Shown piece after piece: positions 14,850 through 21,068 of a DNA stretch of 21,068 nucleotides (position 1 is its first letter; each line of letters opens with the position of its first letter). Origin of the DNA: Anaerolineae bacterium (GTDB taxonomy: Bacteria > Chloroflexota > Anaerolineae > 4572-78 > J111); the NCBI GenBank assembly GCA_020433835.1, contig JAGRBY010000051.1, positions 1 through 21,068 of the forward strand, in the 5' to 3' direction. Position numbers and translations under genes: made by a program. Under the pieces are notes generated by a model. The model worked only from the letters and a program-made list of their open reading frames with translations. It searched no databases and was not told where the DNA came from.

Positions 14850-15748
14850 GCTACATACAGCCGCGAGCGTATCCATTCGACCATATTTTGCCACGTGCTA
14901 CGATTTTCGGCTCGCGTACGGAGGTGGTAGCTGGTTCGCGCCAAAGCCTGGGTCATAGCTTCGCCATCAGGATAGCGACTGCGTGGGTCTTTGGCCATCG
15001 CCCGCAGGATGATCCCTTCCGTTTCCGCCGAAATCCGGGCCACGCTGGAAGGGTTGGGGGGTCTTTCATAAATATGGGCATGCAGCATCTGGGGCGTCGT
15101 GCCTCGAAACGGCAGCCGACCGGTAGACATTCGGTATAAAACAACCCCTAAGCTGTAAAGATCGGCCCGATGATCAACAGACCGATTTTGAGCGGCTTGC
15201 TCAGGAGCCATATAAGCCGGGGTGCCGACAATGTGCCCCTCTTTGGTGAGGGTAGGGTCATCCCAGGCTTGAGCTACGCCAAAGTCTGTGAGCATGGCGT
15301 GATCATCGGCCGAGATCATAATGTTGGAAGGTTTGACATCGCGATGGATAATACCATGTCGATGGGCATACGCCAAAGCATCGGCAATTTGCCAGGCAAT
15401 TTCAACAGAGGCTAGCTCGGTTAATTTAAGTTTTCGACGTAAACGGGCATCCAAAGTTTCACCGGTGGCAAAGGGCATAACCATATAGGCTCGACCATCG
15501 ATCTGGCCGGTATCTAAGACGGAGATAATATTAGGATGATCAAGGCCCGCAGCAGTACGGGCCTCACGCTGAAAACGGGTGAGTAAAAGCTCTTCTTCTC
15601 CATTAGGAGGGGGGAAAAATAATTTGAGGGCAACAACTTTATTGGTAGGGGTTAGCGCCCGATAAACAACGGCAACGCTTCCGCGCCCTACAACGGACTC
15701 AATGGTGTATGAGTCTATTTTTTGTCCAATATAACTTTGTTCAGTCAC
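14846..15748 (-). CDS. Soluble PknB-type serine/threonine protein kinase
   Basis: 300 residues, essentially a kinase domain alone. It shows the ATP loop GRGSVAVVY (21-29), the ATP-binding lysine in VALKLF (Lys42), the helix-C glutamate, HRDVKPSN (catalytic Asp137), DFG (155-157), GTPAYMAPEQ and RADLYSLGVVLYRM. The third glycine of the ATP loop is Ala. No membrane helix and no PASTA or other sensor domain follows, so it is probably cytoplasmic and takes its signal from a partner. The GTG start at 15748 has AGGTG seven bases upstream. It has its own promoter and a long leader. Targets are unknown; the nearby response regulator and TPR protein are possible partners, but this rests on proximity only. 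Confidence 0.93.
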   Translation of the reverse strand: MTEQSYIGQKIDSYTIESVVGRGSVAVVYRALTPTNKVVALKLFFPPPNGEEELLLTRFQREARTAAGLDHPNIISVLDTGQIDGRAYMVMPFATGETLDARLRRKLKLTELASVEIAWQIADALAYAHRHGIIHRDVKPSNIMISADDHAMLTDFGVAQAWDDPTLTKEGHIVGTPAYMAPEQAAQNRSVDHRADLYSLGVVLYRMSTGRLPFRGTTPQMLHAHIYERPPNPSSVARISAETEGIILRAMAKDPRSRYPDGEAMTQALARTSYHLRTRAENRSTWQNMVEWIRSRLYVA

Positions 15749-15892
15749 GGCTACACCTAAAAGAAGATCGAAACGAATTACAGACTGGGCAGGGACGGTA
15801 GCTGTAACGAAACTGGCTCCGTTGCCAATTACCCTGTTGTTTCGAATTTGCTTACCAATAGTGGAAGCAAAGGTTCAAATTTGTTCTTAGCT

Positions 15893-15920
15893 ATTATATC
15901 ATAATTTCCATGTTTGACTA
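15893..15920 (-). promoter_or_regulatory. Promoter for the Ser/Thr kinase gene
   Basis: On the leftward strand TAGTCA (15915-15920), 16 bp, and a perfect TATAAT (15893-15898) preceded by TGA, an extended -10. Transcription should begin near 15886. Confidence 0.55.
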
Positions 15921-15962
15921 CTCTAAATAGGGAAGTTGTGAAACATGAAAACTTGCTACTGA

Positions 15963-16010
15963 GAAAAAGAAAGACCTGACGCTTCACAAGAGCTAAAAAT
16001 CGCCGCCAGG
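15963..16010 (-). terminator. Intrinsic terminator of the response-regulator gene
   Basis: On the leftward strand GGCCTGGCG and CGTCAGGTC can form nine pairs (two G-U) around a loop of about 20 bases, followed by a T-rich run (TCTTTCTTTTTC). It lies about 50-100 bases beyond the response-regulator stop and separates it from the kinase gene. Confidence 0.5.
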
Positions 16011-16061
16011 CCTACTGCCCTAAATTTTATGAAGGCACTATTCAGTTGGTTTGAGCAAAGC

Positions 16062-16463
16062 TTAATTGTGGTGTACGGGTAGAAAACCCTCATGGTTACC
16101 CAAGGCATACTCAACCGATTTACAGAGTTGATCAACATTAAAAGGTTTCTTGAGATAACCGTCGATGTTCATTTTTTCAACATCATCACAAAATCGCCAA
16201 AAATCACTACATGACATCAAAACAATACGAGCATTAGGTAAAATTTGGCGCACTTTTTTAGCCAATTCTAAACCATCCATATCCGGCATATCATAATCCG
16301 TTAAAATAAGGTCGAATGGCTGCTGCTGAAGTTCAACGAGGGCTTTCGCTGCACTGGGGCTAACGACAGCATGATAATGAGGCATCAATTGTCTAAACGT
16401 ATGCAGTAAAAGTACACGTACCGGGGTAGTATCATCAACAATCAAAACACGCCTTTGTTGCAT
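16062..16463 (-). CDS. Single-domain response regulator (receiver domain only)
   Basis: 133 residues, a lone CheY-like receiver. It has the acidic pair Asp10-Asp11 (VLIVDD), phosphoacceptor Asp56 (ILTDYDMPDMDGLELA), Ser84 at the conserved Thr/Ser position (VLMSCSD) and Lys106 in YLKKPF, so phosphorylation should be possible. No output domain or histidine kinase is present nearby, so it is an orphan that probably acts through protein contact. AGGAG lies seven bases before the ATG. A terminator downstream separates it from the Ser/Thr kinase gene. Confidence 0.93.
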   Translation of the reverse strand: MQQRRVLIVDDTTPVRVLLLHTFRQLMPHYHAVVSPSAAKALVELQQQPFDLILTDYDMPDMDGLELAKKVRQILPNARIVLMSCSDFWRFCDDVEKMNIDGYLKKPFNVDQLCKSVEYALGNHEGFLPVHHN

Positions 16464-16775
16464 TGATTTTCTCCTAATTCTAATGATACCATTGATTAAT
16501 ATTCAATTTTAGAAAGATGTTGGAAAACGATTGGAATATTACAATTCTTTAACAAAATGTGGTGTTACCAGTATAAATTTTTCAGAATTTACTACCCTAA
16601 TTTATTGTACTATGAAGTAAACGTTTTGTCTATGGGGAAAGTTTGACGAAGATGTTAAATTTTCGAGATTTATTCAAGTTGCTACTTATCTTTTACCGTT
16701 AGGTTGCACACAAACGCGCGTACCATTTTGTCACATTAGAGGCTATAACTATCTCGTACGCCTATTTTGACAGTA

Positions 16776-16798
16776 ATCGTAGACTCAATTGAGACGAT
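16776..16798. repeat. Palindrome beside the TPR-gene terminator
   Basis: CTCAATTGAG (16784-16793) is a perfect 10-bp palindrome flanked by ATCGT (16776-16780) and ACGAT (16794-16798), offset by three bases on one side. It could be a regulator site upstream of the response-regulator gene. Confidence 0.4.
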
Positions 16799-16807
16799 AG
16801 GGACAAC

Positions 16808-16839
16808 AAAAAAGTAGGGCAACCTTAAGATTGCCCTAC
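16808..16839 (-). terminator. Strong intrinsic terminator of the TPR gene
   Basis: On the leftward strand GTAGGGCAA and TTGCCCTAC form a perfect nine-pair stem with an 8-base loop, followed directly by six T. It lies 46 bases past the TPR-gene stop. Confidence 0.9.
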
Positions 16840-16884
16840 AAAGCCTATTTTCAAAGAGGAATTCTTGTGGAGGTAACTTACTTA

Positions 16885-19158
16885 CTACAAAGCCCCACCG
16901 CCGATTTGTCCTAAAAGACGGCGGTAGCCTTCGACATCATCCGGCCCTAAATTGATAATAGCCTGAATAGTTTGAACTGCTTCATCACGCAAACCTTTTT
17001 CCAGCTGCATTTCGCCTAAAGCATCATACTCGGCAATGGCTTGCGACTTCTTATTGTTTTGAGCATAAGCAATGGCTAACCGTTGACGCAAATTCAAATT
17101 ATCAGGATAGAATGAAGAAAGTTCCTTAAGCAGTTCTAATACCTGACGCGGGTCTTGGCGCTGGTAAATACCAATTAACTTGTCTAAGGTAGAGGTTGCA
17201 TCCGATAGTTTATTTTGCCTAAAGTAAAGTTCAGCCAATCGACGTAAGAAAAGCTCATTTTTCGGATCGAGTTTATGTAATTCTTGATATGAGGCAGCCG
17301 CATTGGCCCAATCAAAACGCTGATTGTATATATCGGCCATGCGACTTAAGATATCGACTTTTATGTTGTCGGCATCATGGCTGCTGTTGGCCATGCGCAG
17401 TGCTTCATTATATTTTTCAAGGGCACGCTCAACCTGAGCCAACTGATAATACGAATCGGCCAACACTAAATATTGTCGCAGCGCTTGTTGGGGATTGCCC
17501 AGAGATGTATACACATCGATCAACTTTGAGCGCACAGTAACATCCATAGGAGCCAGTTTTAGAATTCTTTGGTACATATTTACCGATTGATCGGGCTGGT
17601 TGCGCATTTGATAGACATTAGCAATGTACAGATATTTGGTAATCGCATGATCGGTTCGATCTTGCTTCAGCATAATTTCCGCCAGACGTGAATGGAGCGG
17701 CAGAAAAGAGGGTGCCTTTTGGATGGCCCGCAAACACTCTTCCGATGCGGTTGAGAGGAGGTTGTTTTTCATATACTCGCTGGTTAACGCCAGCGTGGTA
17801 ATAACCACTTCGGTTTCCGGTGTCTCTAAAAACTCAGCCAAGCTCATGGTATCCTTTTCATCGCCAACCTTGTTCATCCGCTGCCGGGCATCATAAACAC
17901 GTTGCTGCCAGTCGGAATTGGCAAAAAATCGCTGTAAGGTTTCGGCAAACTTGTTGAGCTTGTTGGCATCAACCTGGCCGGTATAACCATTGGCCAAATT
18001 ATCGTACGTTTGAGCCAAAGCGTATGAGCGCTGTCCGCTCACGGTTTGGAGATCGAGGGTTTTCAAAGCTTCGATAAAATATTTTGCCGCCAGGTCGAGC
18101 TTGCCGGCGTTTTGATAAATCAACCCTAAGCTGAATAACGAACTAATCTTAAATTTCGGATCGGTAGCCGAGCGTTCCAGCATTTCAGCGGCTTCATTAA
18201 GCTGACCGCGCTCGCGGTATAAAAAGCCGAGATTGAAATACATCGCTCCCAGGTTAGCCCCTGAATGAATAGCCTGTTGATAAATATTGATAGCCTCGGG
18301 AATATTCTCGTTACTTTGTAGATCGAGGGCCTGCATAATGACCATAGCGTGGGGGTTATCGCTGTCTTCAAAAAGGATATTGGCCAGATCGGCTAGCGCG
18401 TCCTGACGAGCACCATCGATTAGACCACCGGCAGGCCGATTTGCAACCTCAATATGGTCTATCCCAAACAGATCATCTTCGCCAAAAAGATCAAGCTCTT
18501 CATCAAACTCCGGCACCGGTTTTACCGGTTCAGGAGGCGCTTCGCCAATTTTCTGGGGTTGGATGGGCGAACCGGTTTCCAGCGCCTCAAAAGCAGCCGT
18601 AATGCCCGGATCATCGGGCAACAGCATCTGAGCGGCTTCGACATGCTTTGTGGCTTGCGCATTATCGCCTCGACGTTGGTACATCAACGCTAAATGAAGA
18701 TACTCACGAGCAGCTTGCCTAATTTTACCCTGTCGGGCCAGCGCATCGGCTATTTTCATGTGGGCATTGGTCTGTCCTGAAGACAACTTCGTAGCCCGCG
18801 TCCAGGAGTCGATTGCCGAATCAATATCTTCCTTAGAAGCATGGACGTTTCCAACGCGCAAGTAGGTTTCAGCCGCGGCGTCTAATTGCCCGGAACGCTC
18901 CTGAATATCGGCCATATGCCCCAAAGCATTGAGGTTGGTGGGATTGAGCTTGAGAACCTGCGAAAAACCGCGCCGCGCTATCTCAATTTGATCCATAGCC
19001 AACGCTACCCGACCAAAACCCATAATGGCCGCTTCGCTGTTGGGAAATTCAGCCAGCGCAAATCGATATGCCCGCATCGCTTCGGCCCATTTACCTTCTT
19101 GGCTAAAACGATCGGCGTGAGTCATCGCTACTTGAAATTTTCGTTGATCACCAGCCAC
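16885..19158 (-). CDS. Large cytoplasmic TPR-repeat protein
   Basis: 757 residues with no signal peptide or membrane helix. TPR-like helix pairs run through most of the protein (for example GKWAEAMRAYRFALAEFPNS, GQLDAAAETYLRVG, AINIYQQAIHSGANLGAMYF, RALEKYNEALRMA, NAAASYQELHKLDPKNELFL). An N-terminal TPR block (about 1-190) is separated by an acidic, Pro-rich linker (about 194-245, with FDEELDLFGEDDLFG) from a longer C-terminal block. Such proteins are scaffolds for complexes; the partner is unknown. The GTG start at 19158 has GAGG about seven bases upstream. It is 53 bases after argF and may be cotranscribed with it. A strong terminator follows. Confidence 0.88.
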   Translation of the reverse strand: MAGDQRKFQVAMTHADRFSQEGKWAEAMRAYRFALAEFPNSEAAIMGFGRVALAMDQIEIARRGFSQVLKLNPTNLNALGHMADIQERSGQLDAAAETYLRVGNVHASKEDIDSAIDSWTRATKLSSGQTNAHMKIADALARQGKIRQAAREYLHLALMYQRRGDNAQATKHVEAAQMLLPDDPGITAAFEALETGSPIQPQKIGEAPPEPVKPVPEFDEELDLFGEDDLFGIDHIEVANRPAGGLIDGARQDALADLANILFEDSDNPHAMVIMQALDLQSNENIPEAINIYQQAIHSGANLGAMYFNLGFLYRERGQLNEAAEMLERSATDPKFKISSLFSLGLIYQNAGKLDLAAKYFIEALKTLDLQTVSGQRSYALAQTYDNLANGYTGQVDANKLNKFAETLQRFFANSDWQQRVYDARQRMNKVGDEKDTMSLAEFLETPETEVVITTLALTSEYMKNNLLSTASEECLRAIQKAPSFLPLHSRLAEIMLKQDRTDHAITKYLYIANVYQMRNQPDQSVNMYQRILKLAPMDVTVRSKLIDVYTSLGNPQQALRQYLVLADSYYQLAQVERALEKYNEALRMANSSHDADNIKVDILSRMADIYNQRFDWANAAASYQELHKLDPKNELFLRRLAELYFRQNKLSDATSTLDKLIGIYQRQDPRQVLELLKELSSFYPDNLNLRQRLAIAYAQNNKKSQAIAEYDALGEMQLEKGLRDEAVQTIQAIINLGPDDVEGYRRLLGQIGGGAL

Positions 19159-19211
19159 TTTTACGCCTCACACATGTATTGTTAAAAAATCTACGAATCA
19201 GAGAATATTCC

Positions 19212-20132
19212 TTAGTCGGCCAAAAGCACGGCTAAGATTCCCTTCTGAGCATGCAGTCGATTTTCGGCTTGTTGGAAAAGCAACGACTGCGGGCCATCGG
19301 CTACTTCATCGGTAATTTCCTCACCGCGATGGGCGGGCAAGCAATGGAGCACAATCGCCGTAGGTTTGGTTTTGGTTAATAGTTCACTATTAAGTTGATA
19401 GGGAGGAAAAACTTCCAGGCGGCGGGCACTCTCGGCTTCTTGGCCCATGCTGGTCCAAACGTCGGTATAAACTACATCCGCATCTAATACGGCTTCCGTG
19501 GGGTTCTCGGTTTCAGTGAGTGTCAATTCTTGCTCAGCAGCCAGTTTATGGCCGCTTTCAATAACCTCAGGCGGCAGGGTGTAGCCCTCAGGTGAGGCAA
19601 TACTAAAGTGAGCACCCAGCTTCAGGGCGATGGTCATCAACGAATTGGCCATATTGTTGCCGTCACCCACGTAGGCAATTTTAAGCCCCTCGACTTTGCC
19701 AAAGTGTTCCCAAATCGTAAATATATCGGTTAAACCCTGGCAAGGGTGATTATAATCGCTTAAACCATTGATAACCGGCACTGCGCTATACTGCGCCAAT
19801 TCGAGGATGTGTTCGTGAGAAAAAACGCGGGCCATAATACCATCGACATAGCTCGATAAAACACGAGCGACATCGGGAACCGACTCACGGCTGCCGAGTT
19901 GAATTTCGTTGGGTGAAATATAAAGGGCATGGCCACCTAAGTGAAGCATACCCACCTCAAATGAGACGCGGGTGCGTAGAGAGGGCTTTTGGAACACCAT
20001 ACCGAGTATTTTATCTTTCAAGATTGGCTGGTTGCCACCCGCCTTGAATTCGTCTTTTAGAGATTTCGCTTTATGAAGGAAATTCCACAGATCGTCGCTG
20101 GAAAAATCAGCGATACTGAGAAAGTGTTGCAT
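19212..20132 (-). CDS. argF: Ornithine carbamoyltransferase
   Basis: 306 residues. Catalyses ornithine plus carbamoyl phosphate to citrulline in arginine synthesis, in the cytoplasm as a trimer. It has the carbamoyl-phosphate motif [10 protein letters not shown] (51-55 SLRTR), NHPCQGL (129-132), [10 protein letters not shown], the ornithine loop DVWTSMGQE and HCLPAHRG with the catalytic cysteine (HCLP 263-266). These distinguish it from aspartate carbamoyltransferase. AAGGA lies about 12 bases before the ATG. A good promoter lies about 90 bases upstream. No other arginine gene is near, and no clear arginine-repressor box was recognised. Confidence 0.95.
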   Translation of the reverse strand: MQHFLSIADFSSDDLWNFLHKAKSLKDEFKAGGNQPILKDKILGMVFQKPSLRTRVSFEVGMLHLGGHALYISPNEIQLGSRESVPDVARVLSSYVDGIMARVFSHEHILELAQYSAVPVINGLSDYNHPCQGLTDIFTIWEHFGKVEGLKIAYVGDGNNMANSLMTIALKLGAHFSIASPEGYTLPPEVIESGHKLAAEQELTLTETENPTEAVLDADVVYTDVWTSMGQEAESARRLEVFPPYQLNSELLTKTKPTAIVLHCLPAHRGEEITDEVADGPQSLLFQQAENRLHAQKGILAVLLAD

Positions 20133-20224
20133 ACAAGATCATATCCTTTTCTTTTTAAAGATGGAGCGCGGCCCTCTGACCGCTAACCACGAGGACAAAC
20201 TTAAAATTTTTGTGGATTAAGTAA

Positions 20225-20252
20225 AGTATACCACAAGTGTTACGGGATGCAA
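20225..20252 (-). promoter_or_regulatory. Promoter for argF
   Basis: On the leftward strand TTGCAT (20247-20252), 16 bp and TATACT (20225-20230) preceded by TGG, an extended -10. The leader to the ATG is about 85-90 bases. Confidence 0.55.
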
Positions 20253-20278
20253 TGTCGACGTTTTTTTAACTAAACAAA

Positions 20279-20321
20279 AGAGTACTGTTGCTTCGCTATC
20301 GTTGCGTTGCAACAGTACTCT
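20279..20321 (-). terminator. Intrinsic terminator of the aldolase gene
   Basis: Thirteen perfect pairs, AGAGTACTGTTGC (20279-20291) with GCAACAGTACTCT (20309-20321), around a 17-base loop. On the leftward strand a T-rich run (TTTTGTTT) follows. Confidence 0.7.
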
Positions 20322-20342
20322 CGGTTAAAATTTCAAAAAGCG

Positions 20343-20489
20343 CTTAGAAGCTGTTTAAAAAGTCAGCATTTACAGAGTTGTCCACAGATTTACACGGATA
20401 TTCACTGATTTTTATCACACCTTTGCTATTATCTGTGATAATCTGTGTCCATCTGTGGACCCTTTTAAGCCTTTAAAACAGTTTCTTAG
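20343..20489. mobile_element. MITE-like inverted-repeat element with 5-bp flanking duplication
   Basis: The 20-base ends (20343-20362 and 20470-20489) match in 16 of 20 positions when one is inverted. Both outer ends carry CTTAG in direct orientation, which can be read as a 5-bp target duplication around ends of about 15 bp. Inside is a second perfect inverted repeat, GTCCACAGAT (20380-20389) and ATCTGTGGAC (20451-20460), with further CTGTG/CACAG copies. No coding sequence. Confidence 0.6.
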
Positions 20490-20505
20490 GTTATCGATAA
20501 ACTGC

Positions 20506-21068
20506 TTAGCCTAACGTGTTTACGTTGTTCAAATCTTCAAAGGCTTGCTTTAAGCGGGCCTTGAATGAATCTTCAGCTTTGCGCAACCAAACACGCGGAT
20601 CGTAGACTTTTTTATTGGGTTTGTCTTCGCCTTCGGGGTTGCCGATTTGCGCCTGGAGATAGCCTTCTTTTTCTACATAGAACTTACGAACACCATCCCA
20701 GAAAGCCCACTGCGTGTCAGTATCGATGTTCATTTTGATAGCACCGTAAGAAATAGCCTCGCGGATTTCTTCAACGCTGGAGCCGGAACCGCCGTGGAAA
20801 ACAAAGTTAATGGGTTTTTCGCCGGTGCCGAATTTTTCCTGAACATATTCTTGCGAGTTATTGAGAATAACAGGCCGCAGTTGAACGTTACCAGGTTTGT
20901 ATACGCCGTGAACGTTACCAAAGGCCGCGGCGATGGTGAACTTATCGCTAACTTTCATCAACTCTTCGTAGGCGTAAGCCACTTCTTCCGGTTGGGTATA
21001 GAGGCGGGAACTATCAACGCCGGTATTATCAACCCCATCTTCTTCACCGCCGGTGACACCCAGTTCGA
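20506..21068 (-). CDS. fba: Class II fructose-bisphosphate aldolase, C-terminal part (5' end cut by window)
   Basis: An open frame runs from the right edge to the stop at 20506, about 187 residues. It begins within ELGVTGGEEDGVD, so the start codon is outside the window and shorter frames starting at 20982 are artefacts. FGNVHGVYKPGNVQLRP and FVFHGGSGSS carry the zinc- and phosphate-binding residues, and KMNIDTDTQWAF is typical of the A-type (E. coli FbaA-like) branch. The enzyme cleaves fructose-1,6-bisphosphate in glycolysis and works in reverse in gluconeogenesis, as a zinc enzyme in the cytoplasm. A terminator follows, displaced by a small mobile element. Confidence 0.93.
   Translation of the reverse strand, partial: ELGVTGGEEDGVDNTGVDSSRLYTQPEEVAYAYEELMKVSDKFTIAAAFGNVHGVYKPGNVQLRPVILNNSQEYVQEKFGTGEKPINFVFHGGSGSSVEEIREAISYGAIKMNIDTDTQWAFWDGVRKFYVEKEGYLQAQIGNPEGEDKPNKKVYDPRVWLRKAEDSFKARLKQAFEDLNNVNTLG

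Larger units (their letters stand above)
15749..16061. other. Kinase leader and 3' region of the response-regulator gene
   Basis: 313 bases without a gene. From right to left it holds the response-regulator terminator (15963-16010), the kinase promoter (15893-15920) and a leader of about 140 bases. In the leader, CGAAAC (15769-15774) and CAGGG (15790-15794) can pair with GTTTCG (15839-15844) and CCCTG (15832-15836), so it may be folded. Confidence 0.55.
16464..16884. other. AT-rich intergenic region upstream of the response regulator
   Basis: 421 bases without a credible gene. The right end holds the TPR-gene terminator (16808-16839) and, next to it, a palindrome (16776-16798). The left part is very AT-rich and probably contains the response-regulator promoter, but I cannot choose a convincing pair of boxes. 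No RNA gene was recognised. Confidence 0.5.
20133..20505. other. argF leader, aldolase terminator and MITE-like element
   Basis: 373 bases without a gene. From left to right it holds the argF leader, the argF promoter (20225-20252), the aldolase terminator (20279-20321) and the inverted-repeat element (20343-20489), each listed separately. Confidence 0.7.

Noticed and set aside
14846..16463. Kinase and response regulator as one two-component operon
   Set aside because: The kinase is a Ser/Thr type, and a likely terminator plus a separate promoter lie between the genes.
20506..20982. Short aldolase gene starting at 20982
   Set aside because: The frame continues upstream to the window edge with conserved aldolase sequence, so the GTG at 20982 is internal.

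Overview
The window looks like a chromosomal piece of a Chloroflexota bacterium, probably class Anaerolineae. That call is an inference from gene content and style: membrane glycosyltransferases with extracytoplasmic beta-sandwich tails, an SH3b/Ig-like lipoprotein, soluble PknB-type kinase, a large TPR protein, and simple repeats of 6, 7 and 8 bp scattered in and between genes. I could not test it by search. There are 15 protein genes (two cut by the window edges), no rRNA, tRNA, CRISPR array or complete insertion sequence.

Region 1 (1-8153) is an envelope/glycan block. A lipoprotein gene (cut at base 1) and a polyprenyl-phosphate hexose synthase-like GT2 gene run leftward. Two large GT-C membrane glycosyltransferases and arfB run rightward from the divergent GT2 promoter region. 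The likely logic is that GT2 loads a sugar on polyprenyl phosphate and the GT-C enzymes transfer it outside the membrane. Three places in the GT-C genes carry in-frame blocks of 8-bp repeats, each followed about 35-39 bp later by 6- or 7-bp repeats that help encode a hydrophobic segment.

Region 2 (8150-11652) runs leftward: DinB/YfiT-like protein, a ParB/sulfiredoxin-like plus DUF2917-like protein, and two paralogous EamA (DMT) transporters. The second EamA gene has a long hairpin covering its ribosome binding site.

Region 3 (11653-14849) is regulatory/biosynthetic: a LysR regulator divergent from dinB, an Lrp/AsnC regulator, and lysA (diaminopimelate decarboxylase) divergent from lrp. A REPIN-like inverted repeat lies between lrp and lysA.

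Region 4 (14846-21068) is all leftward: Ser/Thr kinase, orphan single-domain response regulator, 757-residue TPR protein, argF (ornithine carbamoyltransferase) and the 3' part of a class II fructose-bisphosphate aldolase gene. Good terminators follow the TPR, response regulator and aldolase genes. A 147-bp MITE-like element with terminal inverted repeats and a 5-bp flanking duplication sits between the aldolase stop and its terminator.

The most unusual signals are the composite simple-repeat insertions in the GT-C genes, the ribosome-site hairpin at 9073-9145, the MITE-like element at 20343-20489 and the REPIN-like pair at 13381-13465. I did not find a clearly new multi-gene defence or metabolic system.
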